Positions 1-9,426 are shown, numbered from the stretch's first letter. The stretch: DNA of 64,000 nucleotides from Oscillospiraceae bacterium (GCA_015068305.1 SVKV01000007.1:1-64000); one strand, 5' to 3'. The notes: a model not told the origin generated them from the sequence alone. Numbers and translations are program-made.

Positions 1-1064
1 TGACGAATCTTCATGCTGACCACAGCTGCTATCACGGGGAAGAGCCCCATTTTGCAGCCACTGCGATGCTGCAGTATGATGTGGAAGATACTTTGAAGTG
101 GTTTTCCTCCCTGGGTCTTTATACGGTCACAGAGGAATCCGGCCGGGTGTACCCCTATTCCGACCAGGCCAATTCCGTGGTGGATGTGCTGCGCTTTGCT
201 CTGGAAAAGCCCAACATTCAGCTTCTGACCGGATTTGAAGTGAAGAAAGTCAAAAAAACAGAGGAAGGCTTCCGGGTGGAAAGCACCGATGAGGTTATCT
301 TCTGCGATAAGCTGATCATCGCCTGCGGCGGCCTGGCCGGTACGAAACTGGGCGGCTCCATGGCAGGCTATAAGCTGCTGCGCTCCCTTGGCCATAAATG
401 CACCAAGCTGCGGCCCGCGCTGGTACAGCTGAAATCAGACTGGAAAGGCTGTGTATCCCTGAAGGGAGTCCGGGCTAACTGCCATGCGGCGATCTTCCAT
501 GATGGCATTCTCCACAGCGAAAGCACAGGAGAACTGCAGTTTACGGAGTTTGGACTTTCGGGTCCTGTGATGTTTGAAGGGTCCCGGGATGCCTGTCAGG
601 GCGGCGGAAGTTGGGTCTGTAAACTGGATTTTCTGCCGGATAAAGAAGAAGCCTGGCTGCTGCAGGAACTGCTGCGGCGCAGAGAAACCACCTGGAAGGC
701 AGAGGACCTGCTCACCGGCATCCTCCACAACCGTCTTGGCAGAGTGCTTAGCCAGGCGGTGGGCATTTCCGGGTATGTACCGATTGCACAGCTGGATGAG
801 GAAGATATTGCAGCTGTTGTCCGTGCCGTGAAGGCTTTTGAAGTGGTACTGACGGAGCCCATGGGCATGGAGGCAGCCCAGGTCACCGCCGGCGGCATGT
901 TCACCTCTGAATTTGATCCCCGGACCATGGAAAGCCGCCTTGTACCGGGACTCTATGCCTGCGGCGAGGTTCTGGATATTGACGGCGACTGCGGCGGCTA
1001 TAATTTACAGTGGGCGTGGAGCTCCGGCCGATTGGCGGGAGGAAACGCAGGAGGAAATACATGA
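1..1064 (+). CDS. HI0933-family NAD(P)/FAD-dependent oxidoreductase (5' end outside window)
   Basis: C-terminal ~353 residues of a flavoprotein of the HI0933/BaiN-like family, normally about 400 residues. The frame is open from base 3 (TNLHADHSCYHGEEP), so the true start and the Rossmann GxGxxG motif lie left of the window. Visible family marks are the LIIACGGLAG strand, the FTEFGLSGPVMFEGS segment and the C-terminal GGYNLQWAWSSGRLAGG flavin-binding motif. Members are cytosolic and reduce diverse substrates; the substrate here is unknown. The stop overlaps the next start (ATGA, 1061-1064), so the two flavoproteins are translationally coupled. Confidence 0.9.
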   Translation, partial: TNLHADHSCYHGEEPHFAATAMLQYDVEDTLKWFSSLGLYTVTEESGRVYPYSDQANSVVDVLRFALEKPNIQLLTGFEVKKVKKTEEGFRVESTDEVIFCDKLIIACGGLAGTKLGGSMAGYKLLRSLGHKCTKLRPALVQLKSDWKGCVSLKGVRANCHAAIFHDGILHSESTGELQFTEFGLSGPVMFEGSRDACQGGGSWVCKLDFLPDKEEAWLLQELLRRRETTWKAEDLLTGILHNRLGRVLSQAVGISGYVPIAQLDEEDIAAVVRAVKAFEVVLTEPMGMEAAQVTAGGMFTSEFDPRTMESRLVPGLYACGEVLDIDGDCGGYNLQWAWSSGRLAGGNAGGNT

Positions 1065-2644
1065 TCAGAATTCGCGATATCGCGCTGCCCCCGGAGCACA
1101 ATGTGAATCAGCTCCCCTTTGAGGCAGCCCAGCTTCTGAAAGTCCCCAATTCCAAAATCCGGGGGCTGAAGATCGTCCGGCGCAGCGTGGATGCCCGGAA
1201 AAAGCCCGATGTAAAGATCATCTACACCGTGGATGTGGCCATCGATGGAAATGAGGAAAAGATCGTCCGGAAATCCGGCTGCAAGCGGGCGAGTGTAGCA
1301 CTGATCTCCTATTATAAAGTGCCTAAGTGTGATGTTCAGCTGGAAAAACGGCCTGTGGTGGTTGGTTTTGGTCCTGCGGGTATGTTTGCCGCGCTGATTC
1401 TGGCCCGGGCGGGACTGCGGCCTATCGTTCTGGAACGGGGCGAGGATGCCGCGAGCCGCCATGAAAAAGTACGCAGATTCTGGGAAACCGGGGAACTGGA
1501 TGTGCGCAGCAATGTCCAGTTCGGTGAAGGCGGCGCCGGTACTTTCTCCGACGGTAAGCTGAACACCGGCGTCAACAATCCCAGAATCAGCTGGATCCTG
1601 GAGCAGTTTGTCAAATGCGGTGCCAGGGAGAACATTCTTTATGATGCCAAGCCCCATGTGGGCACCGATGTGCTGCTGAACGTGGTCCAGAATCTCCGGG
1701 GATGGATCATTAGCCTCGGCGGCGAAGTGCGCTTTGATACCAAGGTGACGGGAATCCGCCGGCAGGACGGAAAGCTGACCGGACTGGAACTGGAAAACGG
1801 AGATACAATCGACTGCAATCATGCGATTTTTGCCATCGGCCACAGCGCCCGGGATACCTTTGAGATGCTGCATGATATTCAGATTCCCATGGAACCCAAG
1901 CCCTTTGCCATGGGCGTGCGGATTGAGCATAAGCAGGCAACCATCGATGCTGCTCAGTACGGCAAAGCCAATCCGGTTCTGCCGCCTGCTGACTACAAGC
2001 TGGTCAAACACCTGGACGACGGCACAGTCTACACCTTCTGCATGTGTCCCGGAGGTTATGTGGTGGCAGCTGCCTCGGAAGAAGGAAGGGTGGTCACCAA
2101 CGGCATGAGCTACGCCGACCGGGAGGGAGAAAATGCCAATGCTGCGCTGCTGGTGACGGTGAATCCGGAGGAATTCCCCTATGAGGGCGTTCTGGGTGGC
2201 ATGAAATGGCAGCGGGAGCTGGAGGAAGCGGCATTCCGGGTCAGCAACAGCTACCGGGCCCCTGCCCAGAAGGTGGGAGATTTCCTTTCCTGTGTTGCAA
2301 GTACCGGAGCCGGCTCCGTTTTGCCCACCTACCGGCCCGGTGTGGTCTGGACGGATCTGAATGGGGTTCTTCCCGGAAAAATCTCCCGGTGTCTGAAAGA
2401 AGCGCTGCCGCAGCTGGAGGATAACCTTAAGGGCTTTGCCCATCCCGATGCGGTGCTCACCGGGCCGGAAACCAGGAGTTCCTCTCCGGTCCGGATCATC
2501 CGGGGAGAGGACCGTCAATCCCTGCTGAGGGGCCTGTACCCCAGCGGCGAGGGAGCAGGCTATGCCGGCGGCATCATGTCTGCAGCCATTGACGGCATTC
2601 AGACCGCCGAGGCAGTCATTGCGGCAATCAAGGAGGGAAAATAG
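1061..2644 (+). CDS. FAD-dependent dehydrogenase (COG2509-like)
   Basis: 527 residues. An N-terminal ~90-residue basic domain (MIRIRDIALPPEH) precedes a flavin-binding core starting at VVGFGPAGMFAAL (about residue 103), followed by ERGEDAASRHEKVRRFW and a GGAGTFSDGKL motif typical of this uncharacterised FAD-dependent family. The C-terminal AGYAGGIMSAAIDGI closes the FAD site. The start was chosen at ATG 1061 because of GAGGAAATAC directly upstream; a longer frame from 1010 would lie inside the previous gene. It forms an operon with the preceding flavoprotein and the CPBP protease behind it. Physiological substrate unknown. Confidence 0.88.
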   Translation: MIRIRDIALPPEHNVNQLPFEAAQLLKVPNSKIRGLKIVRRSVDARKKPDVKIIYTVDVAIDGNEEKIVRKSGCKRASVALISYYKVPKCDVQLEKRPVVVGFGPAGMFAALILARAGLRPIVLERGEDAASRHEKVRRFWETGELDVRSNVQFGEGGAGTFSDGKLNTGVNNPRISWILEQFVKCGARENILYDAKPHVGTDVLLNVVQNLRGWIISLGGEVRFDTKVTGIRRQDGKLTGLELENGDTIDCNHAIFAIGHSARDTFEMLHDIQIPMEPKPFAMGVRIEHKQATIDAAQYGKANPVLPPADYKLVKHLDDGTVYTFCMCPGGYVVAAASEEGRVVTNGMSYADREGENANAALLVTVNPEEFPYEGVLGGMKWQRELEEAAFRVSNSYRAPAQKVGDFLSCVASTGAGSVLPTYRPGVVWTDLNGVLPGKISRCLKEALPQLEDNLKGFAHPDAVLTGPETRSSSPVRIIRGEDRQSLLRGLYPSGEGAGYAGGIMSAAIDGIQTAEAVIAAIKEGK

Positions 2645-2645
2645 C

Positions 2646-3635
2646 ATGGAAATGACCTGGCAGCAGTGGAAGGCTATGAAGAAGGAACTTCGCCGCCGGT
2701 TCAGTCCTACCGGATGGACCCTTCTGGTGTATTATGTGATCATGAATGTGGCGGTGATTGCCTGGATGGTTGCAGAGATGATCCTCTCCATGATCCGCAT
2801 TTTCCCCACCGGCAGTCCCGATGATCTGGAGCAGATCGCCATGGGTGCCGCGGAAAGCGGATGGGGCTATTTTCTGGCAATTGCCATCGGACTGCTGATT
2901 CTGCTTCTGTGGAAGAAGCCTGCCTTTTTCCGTTATGAGATTTTTGCAAAGGGAAAGCCCATGAAGGCCGGTGCCTTCTTTGGAATTTTGTGCGTTTTCA
3001 TGGGCGGTCAGTTCCTGTCCCAGATGATGATTTCTGCAACGGAGCTGATACTCAACTTCTTTGATCTGACGATCATTAACGGATTGGAAGCCCTGTCTGT
3101 GGATCCGGATAATTTCAGTATGTTCCTCTATGCGGGCATTCTGGCACCGGTGGCGGAGGAGATTTTGTTCCGGGGCCTGGTCCTGCGCAGCCTGATGCCC
3201 TTCGGCAAGCGGTTTGCGATTTTCTGCTCCGCCTTTACCTTCGGCCTGTTCCATGGCAACCTAGTTCAGGCACCCTTTGCCTTCCTGGTTGGCCTGGTGC
3301 TGGGCTATGTTGCGGTGGAGTACAACGTATGCTGGGCGATGCTGCTTCATATGATCAACAATCTGGTGGTTGCGGATATTTTTGCAAGACTGACATCCGG
3401 GCTGCCGGAGATGGCTGCGGGTGTGATCCTGTCCGTGCTGCTGTTCGCCTTTGCTGTGGCGGCGCTGGTGATTCTGATTTCCAAACGCACTGCGATCCGG
3501 GAATGGAGAAGCAGCGAGGTAATCCACAGAACCTATTTGTCCTGCTTCTTCTCCAGCCTTGGAATGATCGTATTTCTGATTGTCATGGGACTGATGATGG
3601 TCTATTCCTTTACCTTGCTGATCACACCAATCTGA
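2646..3635 (+). CDS. CPBP family intramembrane metalloprotease
   Basis: 329 residues with about eight hydrophobic segments. The three CPBP (Abi/Rce1-like) motifs are present: EEILFRG near residue 170, FGLFHGN near 200 and LHMINN near 235, supplying the Glu/His metal ligands. These integral membrane proteases act on membrane substrates, and some protect against self-made bacteriocins; the target here is unknown. Start ATG 2646 follows AAGGAGGGAAAATAGC, one base after the preceding stop. It is the last gene of the first operon, ending at a strong terminator. Confidence 0.88.
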   Translation: MEMTWQQWKAMKKELRRRFSPTGWTLLVYYVIMNVAVIAWMVAEMILSMIRIFPTGSPDDLEQIAMGAAESGWGYFLAIAIGLLILLLWKKPAFFRYEIFAKGKPMKAGAFFGILCVFMGGQFLSQMMISATELILNFFDLTIINGLEALSVDPDNFSMFLYAGILAPVAEEILFRGLVLRSLMPFGKRFAIFCSAFTFGLFHGNLVQAPFAFLVGLVLGYVAVEYNVCWAMLLHMINNLVVADIFARLTSGLPEMAAGVILSVLLFAFAVAALVILISKRTAIREWRSSEVIHRTYLSCFFSSLGMIVFLIVMGLMMVYSFTLLITPI

Positions 3636-3640
3636 CAGAA

Positions 3641-3674
3641 AACCCGAACATGCTACGCATGTTCGGGTTCTTTT
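3641..3674. terminator. Bidirectional terminator between CPBP gene and DUF1294 gene
   Basis: Perfect stem AACCCGAACATG / CATGTTCGGGTT with a short loop and a following T run. It sits between convergent genes and serves both strands. Confidence 0.9.
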
Positions 3675-3945
3675 AAACATGGAGATATACAAGCAGTCCC
3701 AGCACCACCTGCACCGCCAGAATCACCGGAAGCCCGATGGAAAATTTGAGATGTCTGGTTTTATGCCGGAACAGATTCATTCCTGTGATGGCACCGATGC
3801 TGCCGCCAATCACAGCGATGCCGATGAGGGTACGCTCCGGGATCCTCCAGGCACCTTTTTTGGCTTTCAGCTTGTCCGCAAGCATAAGCAAGAAGGCTGC
3901 GGCATTAACTAGGACGAGGTATATGATCAACAATTGTGGGAACAT
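3673..3945 (-). CDS. DUF1294 family small membrane protein
   Basis: 90 residues with hydrophobic N- and C-terminal segments. The diagnostic middle is WRIPERTL...GGSIGAITGMNLFRHKTRHLKF, the DUF1294 signature (WRIPE, GG.(I/L)GA, FRHKT). Function unknown; members are short integral membrane proteins. The ribosome site is weak (CAGGTC before ATG 3945). It is divergent from the lipoprotein gene and convergent with the CPBP gene. Confidence 0.85.
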   Translation of the reverse strand: MFPQLLIIYLVLVNAAAFLLMLADKLKAKKGAWRIPERTLIGIAVIGGSIGAITGMNLFRHKTRHLKFSIGLPVILAVQVVLGLLVYLHV

Positions 3946-3977
3946 GACCTGATTATTCCTTTCTGGGGGGTTACCGT

Positions 3978-4463
3978 ATGAAAATCATTGTGCTGATCCT
4001 GGCAGCCTTGCTGCTTTCGGGCTGCCAGGGGAAAGAAACCTTTGAATACGTCACAGACGAGCTGGCGGTCCCGGCCTCGGTGCAGCCGCGGGAAGTGCAT
4101 TTCTTCCTGGCAGAGGACCCTGCTATGCCAGCCATGGAGTCTGACGGGGGAAAGCTATACCTGTGCGGGGATTATGATGTGATGATCCAGACCCGGGAGG
4201 GTGGCGATCTGGAGGAAACGGTGAAGGCTGTCAGCGGGTTTTCCAGTGAAGAACTGACCCTGATTCAGACTGCCTCCGGCGATGTGGACCGATATGAATT
4301 TGTCTGGACCAGCTGCACAGAGAATGGGGAACTGATTGGCCGGGCCACGATACTCGACGACGGGAATTACCATTATGTGCTCTCTGCTACCGTGGGAGCG
4401 GAGAAAATCGAAGAGTACCAGGAAATCTGGAACGGTATTTTTGAGTCCTTCACGCTGGTTTAA
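3978..4463 (+). CDS. Putative lipoprotein, function unknown
   Basis: 161 residues with a lipoprotein signal peptide: MKIIVLILAALLLSGC, lipobox LLSGC with acylated Cys at residue 16. The mature part is an acidic soluble domain with a central DYDVMIQTREGGDLEETVKAVSGF stretch. I do not recognise the family. Start ATG 3978 follows a G-rich site (TGGGGGG). Its TAA shares bases with the stop codon of the convergent WYL gene, so the two transcripts must overlap or terminate inside each other. Confidence 0.8.
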   Translation: MKIIVLILAALLLSGCQGKETFEYVTDELAVPASVQPREVHFFLAEDPAMPAMESDGGKLYLCGDYDVMIQTREGGDLEETVKAVSGFSSEELTLIQTASGDVDRYEFVWTSCTENGELIGRATILDDGNYHYVLSATVGAEKIEEYQEIWNGIFESFTLV

Positions 4464-5437
4464 TACTGGCTCATTGCTTCCAGACAGAGGGCCTTGCATT
4501 GATCTGCCACAGACTGGGGGTGCAGGATCTTTGCCTTGGCGCCGAAACCGATGACCCAACTGAGGAAAATCGGAGAAACCGCAACCTTTGTGGTAAAGAC
4601 AAAGTGTTCCTCTCCGTCGGGGATCAGCATGGTCTCCCGGCCAAACCGGTCCACGACCACGTTGACGAGACTTCTGTGGAAGCGCATTTTCACGTCAACT
4701 GCTTCGCCGGAGTACATCTGGAACAACCGGTTTGCGTGTTCCACCAGATTTTTGCCGGTCAGTTCCGGGCAGGGCACCCTGGTTTCTTCGGTAAGCTGGA
4801 TATGGGACATCCGGTCTACCCGGTAAGAGGTAACACCGTGGCGGGGGGAGAAGGCCAGAAGGTAGCAGTTTTCATTGTCCTGGCAGAGACCGTAGGGGCT
4901 GGCGGTGTAATCACGGTCCCGATACTTTCGGCTTCCGTCCAGATTCCAGTCGAAGTAGCGGAATGAGATCTGACGGTTCTGGCCGATGGCCTCCTGGATG
5001 CTGTCCACATTGTAGTAGATGGTTTCGTTCATGCTCTTGACCCGTCCGGAAACCAGCACATCCCGGCGCACCAGCTTGGCCTCATGAACGCTGCACTCTT
5101 TACAGAGCTTTTCAATCAGCTCCCGGGATTTTTTCTCGGTCAGAAACCGGCTGGACTGGACCGCATCGATCAGCAGCTTCAGTTCCGGAAGCTCAAAATT
5201 CCGGGATGCAATGTAGTAACCGCCGTTTTTGCCGGGGACCGAAACTATATCCACGCCATAATCCTGAAGGGCGGCGATATCGGAGTAAACGGTCTTTCGC
5301 TCGCAGAGAATATTGTGCTGATGCTGCAGCATCTGGATCAGTTCCGTTGCACGGACCGGATGATCCGCATGGGAATTGCGCTGCAGATAGTCCAGAATAT
5401 AGAAGATCTTCAGTTTCTGATTGTCAGATTTCGGCAT
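4460..5437 (-). CDS. WYL-domain transcriptional regulator
   Basis: 325 residues. The N-terminal winged-helix HTH_11-type domain covers about residues 8-75 (KIFYILDYLQRNSHADHP...LQHQHNILCERKTVYSDIAALQDYGVDIV). The middle WYL-type ligand domain includes RQISFRYFDWNLD...YTASPYGLCQDNENCYLLAF, and a WCX-like C-terminus follows. WYL regulators bind DNA and often sense nucleic acid or nucleotide ligands. The target is unknown. Start ATG 5437 follows GGGAGGAACCGTT on the minus strand. Confidence 0.9.
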   Translation of the reverse strand: MPKSDNQKLKIFYILDYLQRNSHADHPVRATELIQMLQHQHNILCERKTVYSDIAALQDYGVDIVSVPGKNGGYYIASRNFELPELKLLIDAVQSSRFLTEKKSRELIEKLCKECSVHEAKLVRRDVLVSGRVKSMNETIYYNVDSIQEAIGQNRQISFRYFDWNLDGSRKYRDRDYTASPYGLCQDNENCYLLAFSPRHGVTSYRVDRMSHIQLTEETRVPCPELTGKNLVEHANRLFQMYSGEAVDVKMRFHRSLVNVVVDRFGRETMLIPDGEEHFVFTTKVAVSPIFLSWVIGFGAKAKILHPQSVADQCKALCLEAMSQY

Positions 5438-5466
5438 AACGGTTCCTCCCGGAATTCATTTGGTCC

Positions 5467-5490
5467 ATTATATCACACCTTTTTTAATTG
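5467..5490 (-). promoter_or_regulatory. Putative promoter of the WYL regulator gene
   Basis: An extended -10 (TGATATAAT, minus strand) at 5467-5475, with only a weak -35 (TTCCAC) 17 bases upstream. Confidence 0.5.
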
Positions 5491-5495
5491 TGGAA

Positions 5496-5526
5496 GAAAA
5501 AAGTGGAGCACAAAGCTGTGCTCCGC
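5496..5526 (-). terminator. Terminator of the membrane protein gene
   Basis: Minus-strand hairpin GGAGCACA / TGTGCTCC with loop GCTT, followed by a T-rich tract, directly after the stop of the gene ending at 5532. Confidence 0.8.
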
Positions 5527-5531
5527 TTTTG

Positions 5532-6668
5532 CTATTTCAGATGCTTTGCCTGTACCTTCAGATGCCATTTCAGACGCCGAAGGGTTTTGATCGCATATTC
5601 ACCGGCCTCGCCGGTGTCCACACATTTCTGCAGCCAGTACTTTCCCGGATCCTTGGCATTGATGACCAGCCAGTGCCGGCCATAATGTTCCATGGCAGCA
5701 CTGTCTCCGCCGTGGGCAGCCTCCGCCAGCAGTTCCTTTGCTTTGCCATAGGCACCGATCCGTTCCAGATCCAGGGCCTGGATCCGTTTGGCTTCCGCAG
5801 CTTCTTTCCGTTTTGCTTTGATTTCCTCTTCGGTCATGCCTTCGTTTTTTTCGTCGGCAAAGGTGTAGTAGTATTCCACTTCCGCCACAAAACTGTAGGG
5901 GACACGGTATTGATACATAAACCGGACACTCAAAGCATGGATCTGATCTGCGAGGGAATAAGCCAGATAGATCCCCATGATTAACAGCATAGTGCTGGGC
6001 GTGGAGATGGCAGTCTCCAATCCCATCCGCTGTGTTGAGTTGAAGTTCTGGATGTATGGCTCTAAAACTTTCATCACAGGAGATATGACAGTTTGGAAAA
6101 TCACACCCATATCCTGAAGCTCAATCAGCCAGTACAGTGCAATCAGGGCGAATTGAACCATCATGAAAAACAATGCCCAGACCAGGGAACCGTTGGAGCC
6201 GGTTCTTCTGGAGTAACGCCGGGCATCCCGTGCCATGGTCAGCATCTGGCTGGCGTTTTCCTTGACAGTGCTGGTTGGGGTTTTTCGCTTGAATGGATGA
6301 TACAGCAATGTGACGATCAGAACAAATATACCGCACACAGCAAAACAAACCGCATACATCGCAACCAGCGGTATGGCAATCCGGAGAGCCAGAGAAAAAT
6401 CCGGCTTCAGAATATGCCCCTTGATCTGATCCCAGACAGGGAGCAGATAGGGGACCTTATTCAGAAAATTGCAATAACTTCCGGACAGATGGTCGTGAAT
6501 CAGACCGTTGGAGACGATGACAGCAAGAAGGGCAAAGACCATGTTGCTGAAAAACGAAGCCAACCTGCTGGTGACATATTTCTTCTTTGCAATCCGCCGG
6601 CGGGAATCCACAACGGACCAGTTTTCCGCAAAATTCTCGGCTGACATTGGTAAAATGAGCTTTTCCAT
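5532..6668 (-). CDS. Four-helix membrane protein with cytoplasmic tail, unknown family
   Basis: 378 residues. Four hydrophobic helices can be seen (around VFALLAVIVSNGLI, LVAMYAVCFAVCGIFVLIV, VWALFFMMVQFALIALYW and MLLIMGIYLAYSLAD). They are followed by a charged ~110-residue tail rich in Lys/Glu/Ala with one Sel1/TPR-like stretch (AKELLAEAAHGGDSAAMEHYG). I do not recognise the family. The start was placed at ATG 6668 (MEKLILP) because GGAGGTAATCCG lies just upstream; an in-frame ATG eight codons earlier lacks a site. Monocistronic. Confidence 0.75.
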   Translation of the reverse strand: MEKLILPMSAENFAENWSVVDSRRRIAKKKYVTSRLASFFSNMVFALLAVIVSNGLIHDHLSGSYCNFLNKVPYLLPVWDQIKGHILKPDFSLALRIAIPLVAMYAVCFAVCGIFVLIVTLLYHPFKRKTPTSTVKENASQMLTMARDARRYSRRTGSNGSLVWALFFMMVQFALIALYWLIELQDMGVIFQTVISPVMKVLEPYIQNFNSTQRMGLETAISTPSTMLLIMGIYLAYSLADQIHALSVRFMYQYRVPYSFVAEVEYYYTFADEKNEGMTEEEIKAKRKEAAEAKRIQALDLERIGAYGKAKELLAEAAHGGDSAAMEHYGRHWLVINAKDPGKYWLQKCVDTGEAGEYAIKTLRRLKWHLKVQAKHLK

Positions 6669-6697
6669 CGGATTACCTCCTTCTCTTTCCAATATTT

Positions 6698-6725
6698 AGG
6701 ATATCACATCCCCCTAAAATGTCAA
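6698..6725 (-). promoter_or_regulatory. Promoter for the four-helix membrane protein
   Basis: Minus strand TTGACA (6720-6725), 16-base spacer, TATCCT (6698-6703). It is divergent from the endonuclease IV promoter. Confidence 0.6.
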
Positions 6726-6746
6726 GGAAAGGAAAATCGGGCAGAT

Positions 6747-6775
6747 TTGCATTTAAAGCGGATTTGTGGTATACT
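6747..6775 (+). promoter_or_regulatory. Promoter of endonuclease IV gene
   Basis: TTGCAT at 6747-6752, 17-base spacer, TATACT at 6770-6775; the start codon follows 25 bases later. Confidence 0.75.
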
Positions 6776-6799
6776 GATTCTTTAACAGGAGGTGCTTTT

Positions 6800-7621
6800 A
6801 TGCGATATCTGGGATGTCATCTGTCTGCATCCAACGGCAATCTTGCCATGGTGAAAACCGCAGAATCCATCGGTGCCAATACCTTTGCCTTCTTTACCCG
6901 GAATCCCCGGGGCTCCAGGGCAAAGAAGGAGGATCCGGCAGACTGTGGCGCTGCCGTTGCAGCATTGAAAGAAAAGAATTTCGGGAAGCTGGTTGCCCAC
7001 GGCGCCTACACCATGAATCTGTGTACCGCCGATGCCGAAGCCCGGGATTTTGCCTGCCAGGTTCTCTGCGACGATCTGCGCCGGATGGCAGCACTTCCGG
7101 GGCAGTACTATAATTTTCATCCCGGCAGTCATGTGGGCCAGGGAGTGGAAGCCGGAATTGAATTCATTGCCGCTGCGCTGAAAAAAGCACTGGAGCCCGG
7201 TTACCCGGTGACTGTGCTGCTGGAAACCATGGCCGGAAAGGGAAGTGAGATCGGCGGCAGGTTTGAAGAGCTGAAAGCCATCATCGATGCGGTGGGAAGC
7301 GACAATGTGGGTGTCTGCCTGGATACCTGCCATGTTTACGATGCCGGCTATGACATCGTTCAGGATCTGAACGGTGTGCTTGCGGAATTTGACCGGGTGG
7401 TGGGACTGGACAGACTCTGTGCCTTGCACTTAAATGACTCTAAGAATCCCTTTGCCTCCCATAAAGACCGGCATGAATGCATCGGCCGGGGCAGCCTGGG
7501 GCTGGAGATCTTTCGGGCAATTGTGAATCATCCCAGTCTTGCCGGAAAGCCCATGATTCTGGAAACACCCAATGAACTTCCCGGCTACAAACAGGAAATT
7601 GAACTGCTCCGCGGCCTCTAA
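6800..7621 (+). CDS. nfo: Deoxyribonuclease IV (AP endonuclease)
   Basis: 273 residues, typical for Nfo. It cleaves the phosphodiester bond 5' of abasic sites in base excision repair, using a trinuclear Zn centre in a TIM barrel. Visible marks are LGCHLSASNG (N-terminal strand), YNFHPGSHVG (Zn-ligand His), VLLETMAGKGSEIGG (Zn-ligand Glu), VCLDTCHVYDAGYD (Asp and His ligands), HLNDSKNPFASHKDRHECIGRG and LETPNE. Start ATG 6800 follows AGGAGGTGCTTTT; a longer frame from 6719 would begin upstream of the promoter. Confidence 0.95.
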   Translation: MRYLGCHLSASNGNLAMVKTAESIGANTFAFFTRNPRGSRAKKEDPADCGAAVAALKEKNFGKLVAHGAYTMNLCTADAEARDFACQVLCDDLRRMAALPGQYYNFHPGSHVGQGVEAGIEFIAAALKKALEPGYPVTVLLETMAGKGSEIGGRFEELKAIIDAVGSDNVGVCLDTCHVYDAGYDIVQDLNGVLAEFDRVVGLDRLCALHLNDSKNPFASHKDRHECIGRGSLGLEIFRAIVNHPSLAGKPMILETPNELPGYKQEIELLRGL

Positions 7622-7695
7622 TCTTAAAGAATTATTCATTTGACTTCCCGGGAAACTTATGTCATCTTATAAGAAAATGAAAGGACGGTGATACC

Positions 7696-9426
7696 GTGGA
7701 TCTGATTTATACATATTTGGCGGATGCCAAGGATCTGTATGTGAATGTCTACATCGGCCTGCTGCGGTATGCCGCACCGGCGCTGGCCTTTGTTTTATTG
7801 TGGCGATGTCTGAAACCGCTGATGTTTTTCAAACGGGAGCCGGAGATCTGGGCCTGGCTGAGTCTGGAAGACGGCACCAGGTATGCGCTGACCCACTGGG
7901 AAAACGTCATCGGACGGAGCAAATCCAGCGATGTGCATATCGATCTTTCCACCGTTTCCCGGAACCATGCGGTTCTGACCCGATATGATGACGGCAGCTG
8001 GACCGTCACCGATGCCAATTCCAGGAGCGGTGTGCTGGTCAACGGCAGTCCGGTGCAGATCTGCGCTCTGGAAGAGGACGATGTGATCACCATCGGCGGC
8101 CTTAACATGAATCTGATGCCCATCAGCCACAAGCAGGAGCGGCTGATGGCTCAGCTCCGGGCACGGGAAGGCAGCGGACTGGACAGCGTGGCAAATCTGC
8201 TGATTCTGTCTATTTTTCAGTGCCTGTGCTGTCTGGGCTTCCTGCTGGGCGGCGAAATGGATGCCTACGGCCATGTCCTGCGGGGCTTTGGAGGCATTCT
8301 GATCTGCGAATGGGTGCTGCTGGCCTTCTATGGAATGATCCGCAGAAGCTCCTTTGAACTGGAAACGGTGGCCTTTTTCCTGTGTACGTTGGGCATGGCG
8401 GTGATCTGCACGGTCAAGCCCGGAGAGACAGTCAAACAGGTCGTTTCCCTGGGACTGGGTATTTTGTTCTACCTTCTGGTGGGCTGGTCCCTGCGGGATC
8501 TGGAACGGGCCAAGAAGTTCCGGTATCTGGCGGTGATCATGGGCATCGGTTTTCTGGTGATAACCCTGCTGTTCGGCAAGGAAGACAACGGTGCCAAAGC
8601 CTGGCTTCTCATCGGCAACACCACCCTGCAGCCCTCGGAGCTGAGCAAGGTCTGCTTTGTCTATGCCGGTGCTTCTACCATGGACCGGCTGATGAACAAG
8701 CGGAATATGCTGCTGTTCATCGTTTATTCCGTTATCATCTGCGGCTGTCTGGCGCTGATGAATGACTTCGGTACGGCGCTGATTTTCTTCATGGCCTTCC
8801 TGGTCATTGCCTATCTTCGCTCCGGCAGTGTGGGCACCGTCGGCCTTGCCTGTACGGCCCTTGGCTTTGCAGGCGTCATCGCCGTGAAAATTGCGCCCCA
8901 TGCCATGCGGCGTTTTCAGATCTGGCGGCATATCTGGGAGGATCCCTATAACCTGGGATTCCAGCAGACCAGAGCCATCATGTGCATTGCATCCGGCGGC
9001 CTGTTCGGCCTGGGTGCCGGACGGGGCCTGCTGAAAAATGTTTTTGCAGCGGATTCGGACCTGGCTTTTGCGGCGGTCTGTGAGGAATGGGGCTTGCTGA
9101 TGGGCATTATGACCGTTGCCTGCATTCTGGCAATGGCCCTGTTCGCTGTCCGCAGTGCATCCCTGGCCCGCAGCAGCTTCTATGTCATCGGCGCCTGCAC
9201 CGCAGCGGGCATCATGCTGACCCAGACGATCCTCAATGCCCTGGGTACGGTGGACATTGTACCGCTGACCGGCGTGACCTTCCCGTTCCTCAGCAATGGC
9301 GGCTCCAGCATGATCGGTGCCTGGGGTCTGCTGGCCTTCATCAAGGCCGGTGATACCCGGCAGAATGCCAGCTTTGCGGTCCGGGTGGTGAAAAAGAGAA
9401 AGGGGGATGATGAGGAAGATGAATAG
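7696..9426 (+). CDS. FHA domain-fused FtsW/RodA/SpoVE glycosyltransferase
   Basis: 576 residues starting with GTG (AAGGACGGTGATACC upstream). After one N-terminal membrane helix there is a cytoplasmic FHA domain (residues about 63-139: VIGRSKSSDVHIDLSTVSRNHA...DANSRSGVLVNG), which binds phosphothreonine. A SEDS core of about ten helices follows, with GLGAGRGLLKNVFAADSDLAFAAVCEEWG and PLTGVTFPFLSNGGSSM. SEDS proteins polymerise lipid II into glycan. The FHA domain implies control by a Ser/Thr kinase, as with FhaB-linked elongation genes in actinobacteria. It overlaps the partner transpeptidase gene by 20 bases. Confidence 0.92.
   Translation: MDLIYTYLADAKDLYVNVYIGLLRYAAPALAFVLLWRCLKPLMFFKREPEIWAWLSLEDGTRYALTHWENVIGRSKSSDVHIDLSTVSRNHAVLTRYDDGSWTVTDANSRSGVLVNGSPVQICALEEDDVITIGGLNMNLMPISHKQERLMAQLRAREGSGLDSVANLLILSIFQCLCCLGFLLGGEMDAYGHVLRGFGGILICEWVLLAFYGMIRRSSFELETVAFFLCTLGMAVICTVKPGETVKQVVSLGLGILFYLLVGWSLRDLERAKKFRYLAVIMGIGFLVITLLFGKEDNGAKAWLLIGNTTLQPSELSKVCFVYAGASTMDRLMNKRNMLLFIVYSVIICGCLALMNDFGTALIFFMAFLVIAYLRSGSVGTVGLACTALGFAGVIAVKIAPHAMRRFQIWRHIWEDPYNLGFQQTRAIMCIASGGLFGLGAGRGLLKNVFAADSDLAFAAVCEEWGLLMGIMTVACILAMALFAVRSASLARSSFYVIGACTAAGIMLTQTILNALGTVDIVPLTGVTFPFLSNGGSSMIGAWGLLAFIKAGDTRQNASFAVRVVKKRKGDDEEDE

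Noticed and set aside
998..2647. 549-codon minus-strand frame opposite the FAD dehydrogenase
   Set aside because: Composition is that of an antisense shadow, and the plus-strand product has clear flavoprotein motifs.
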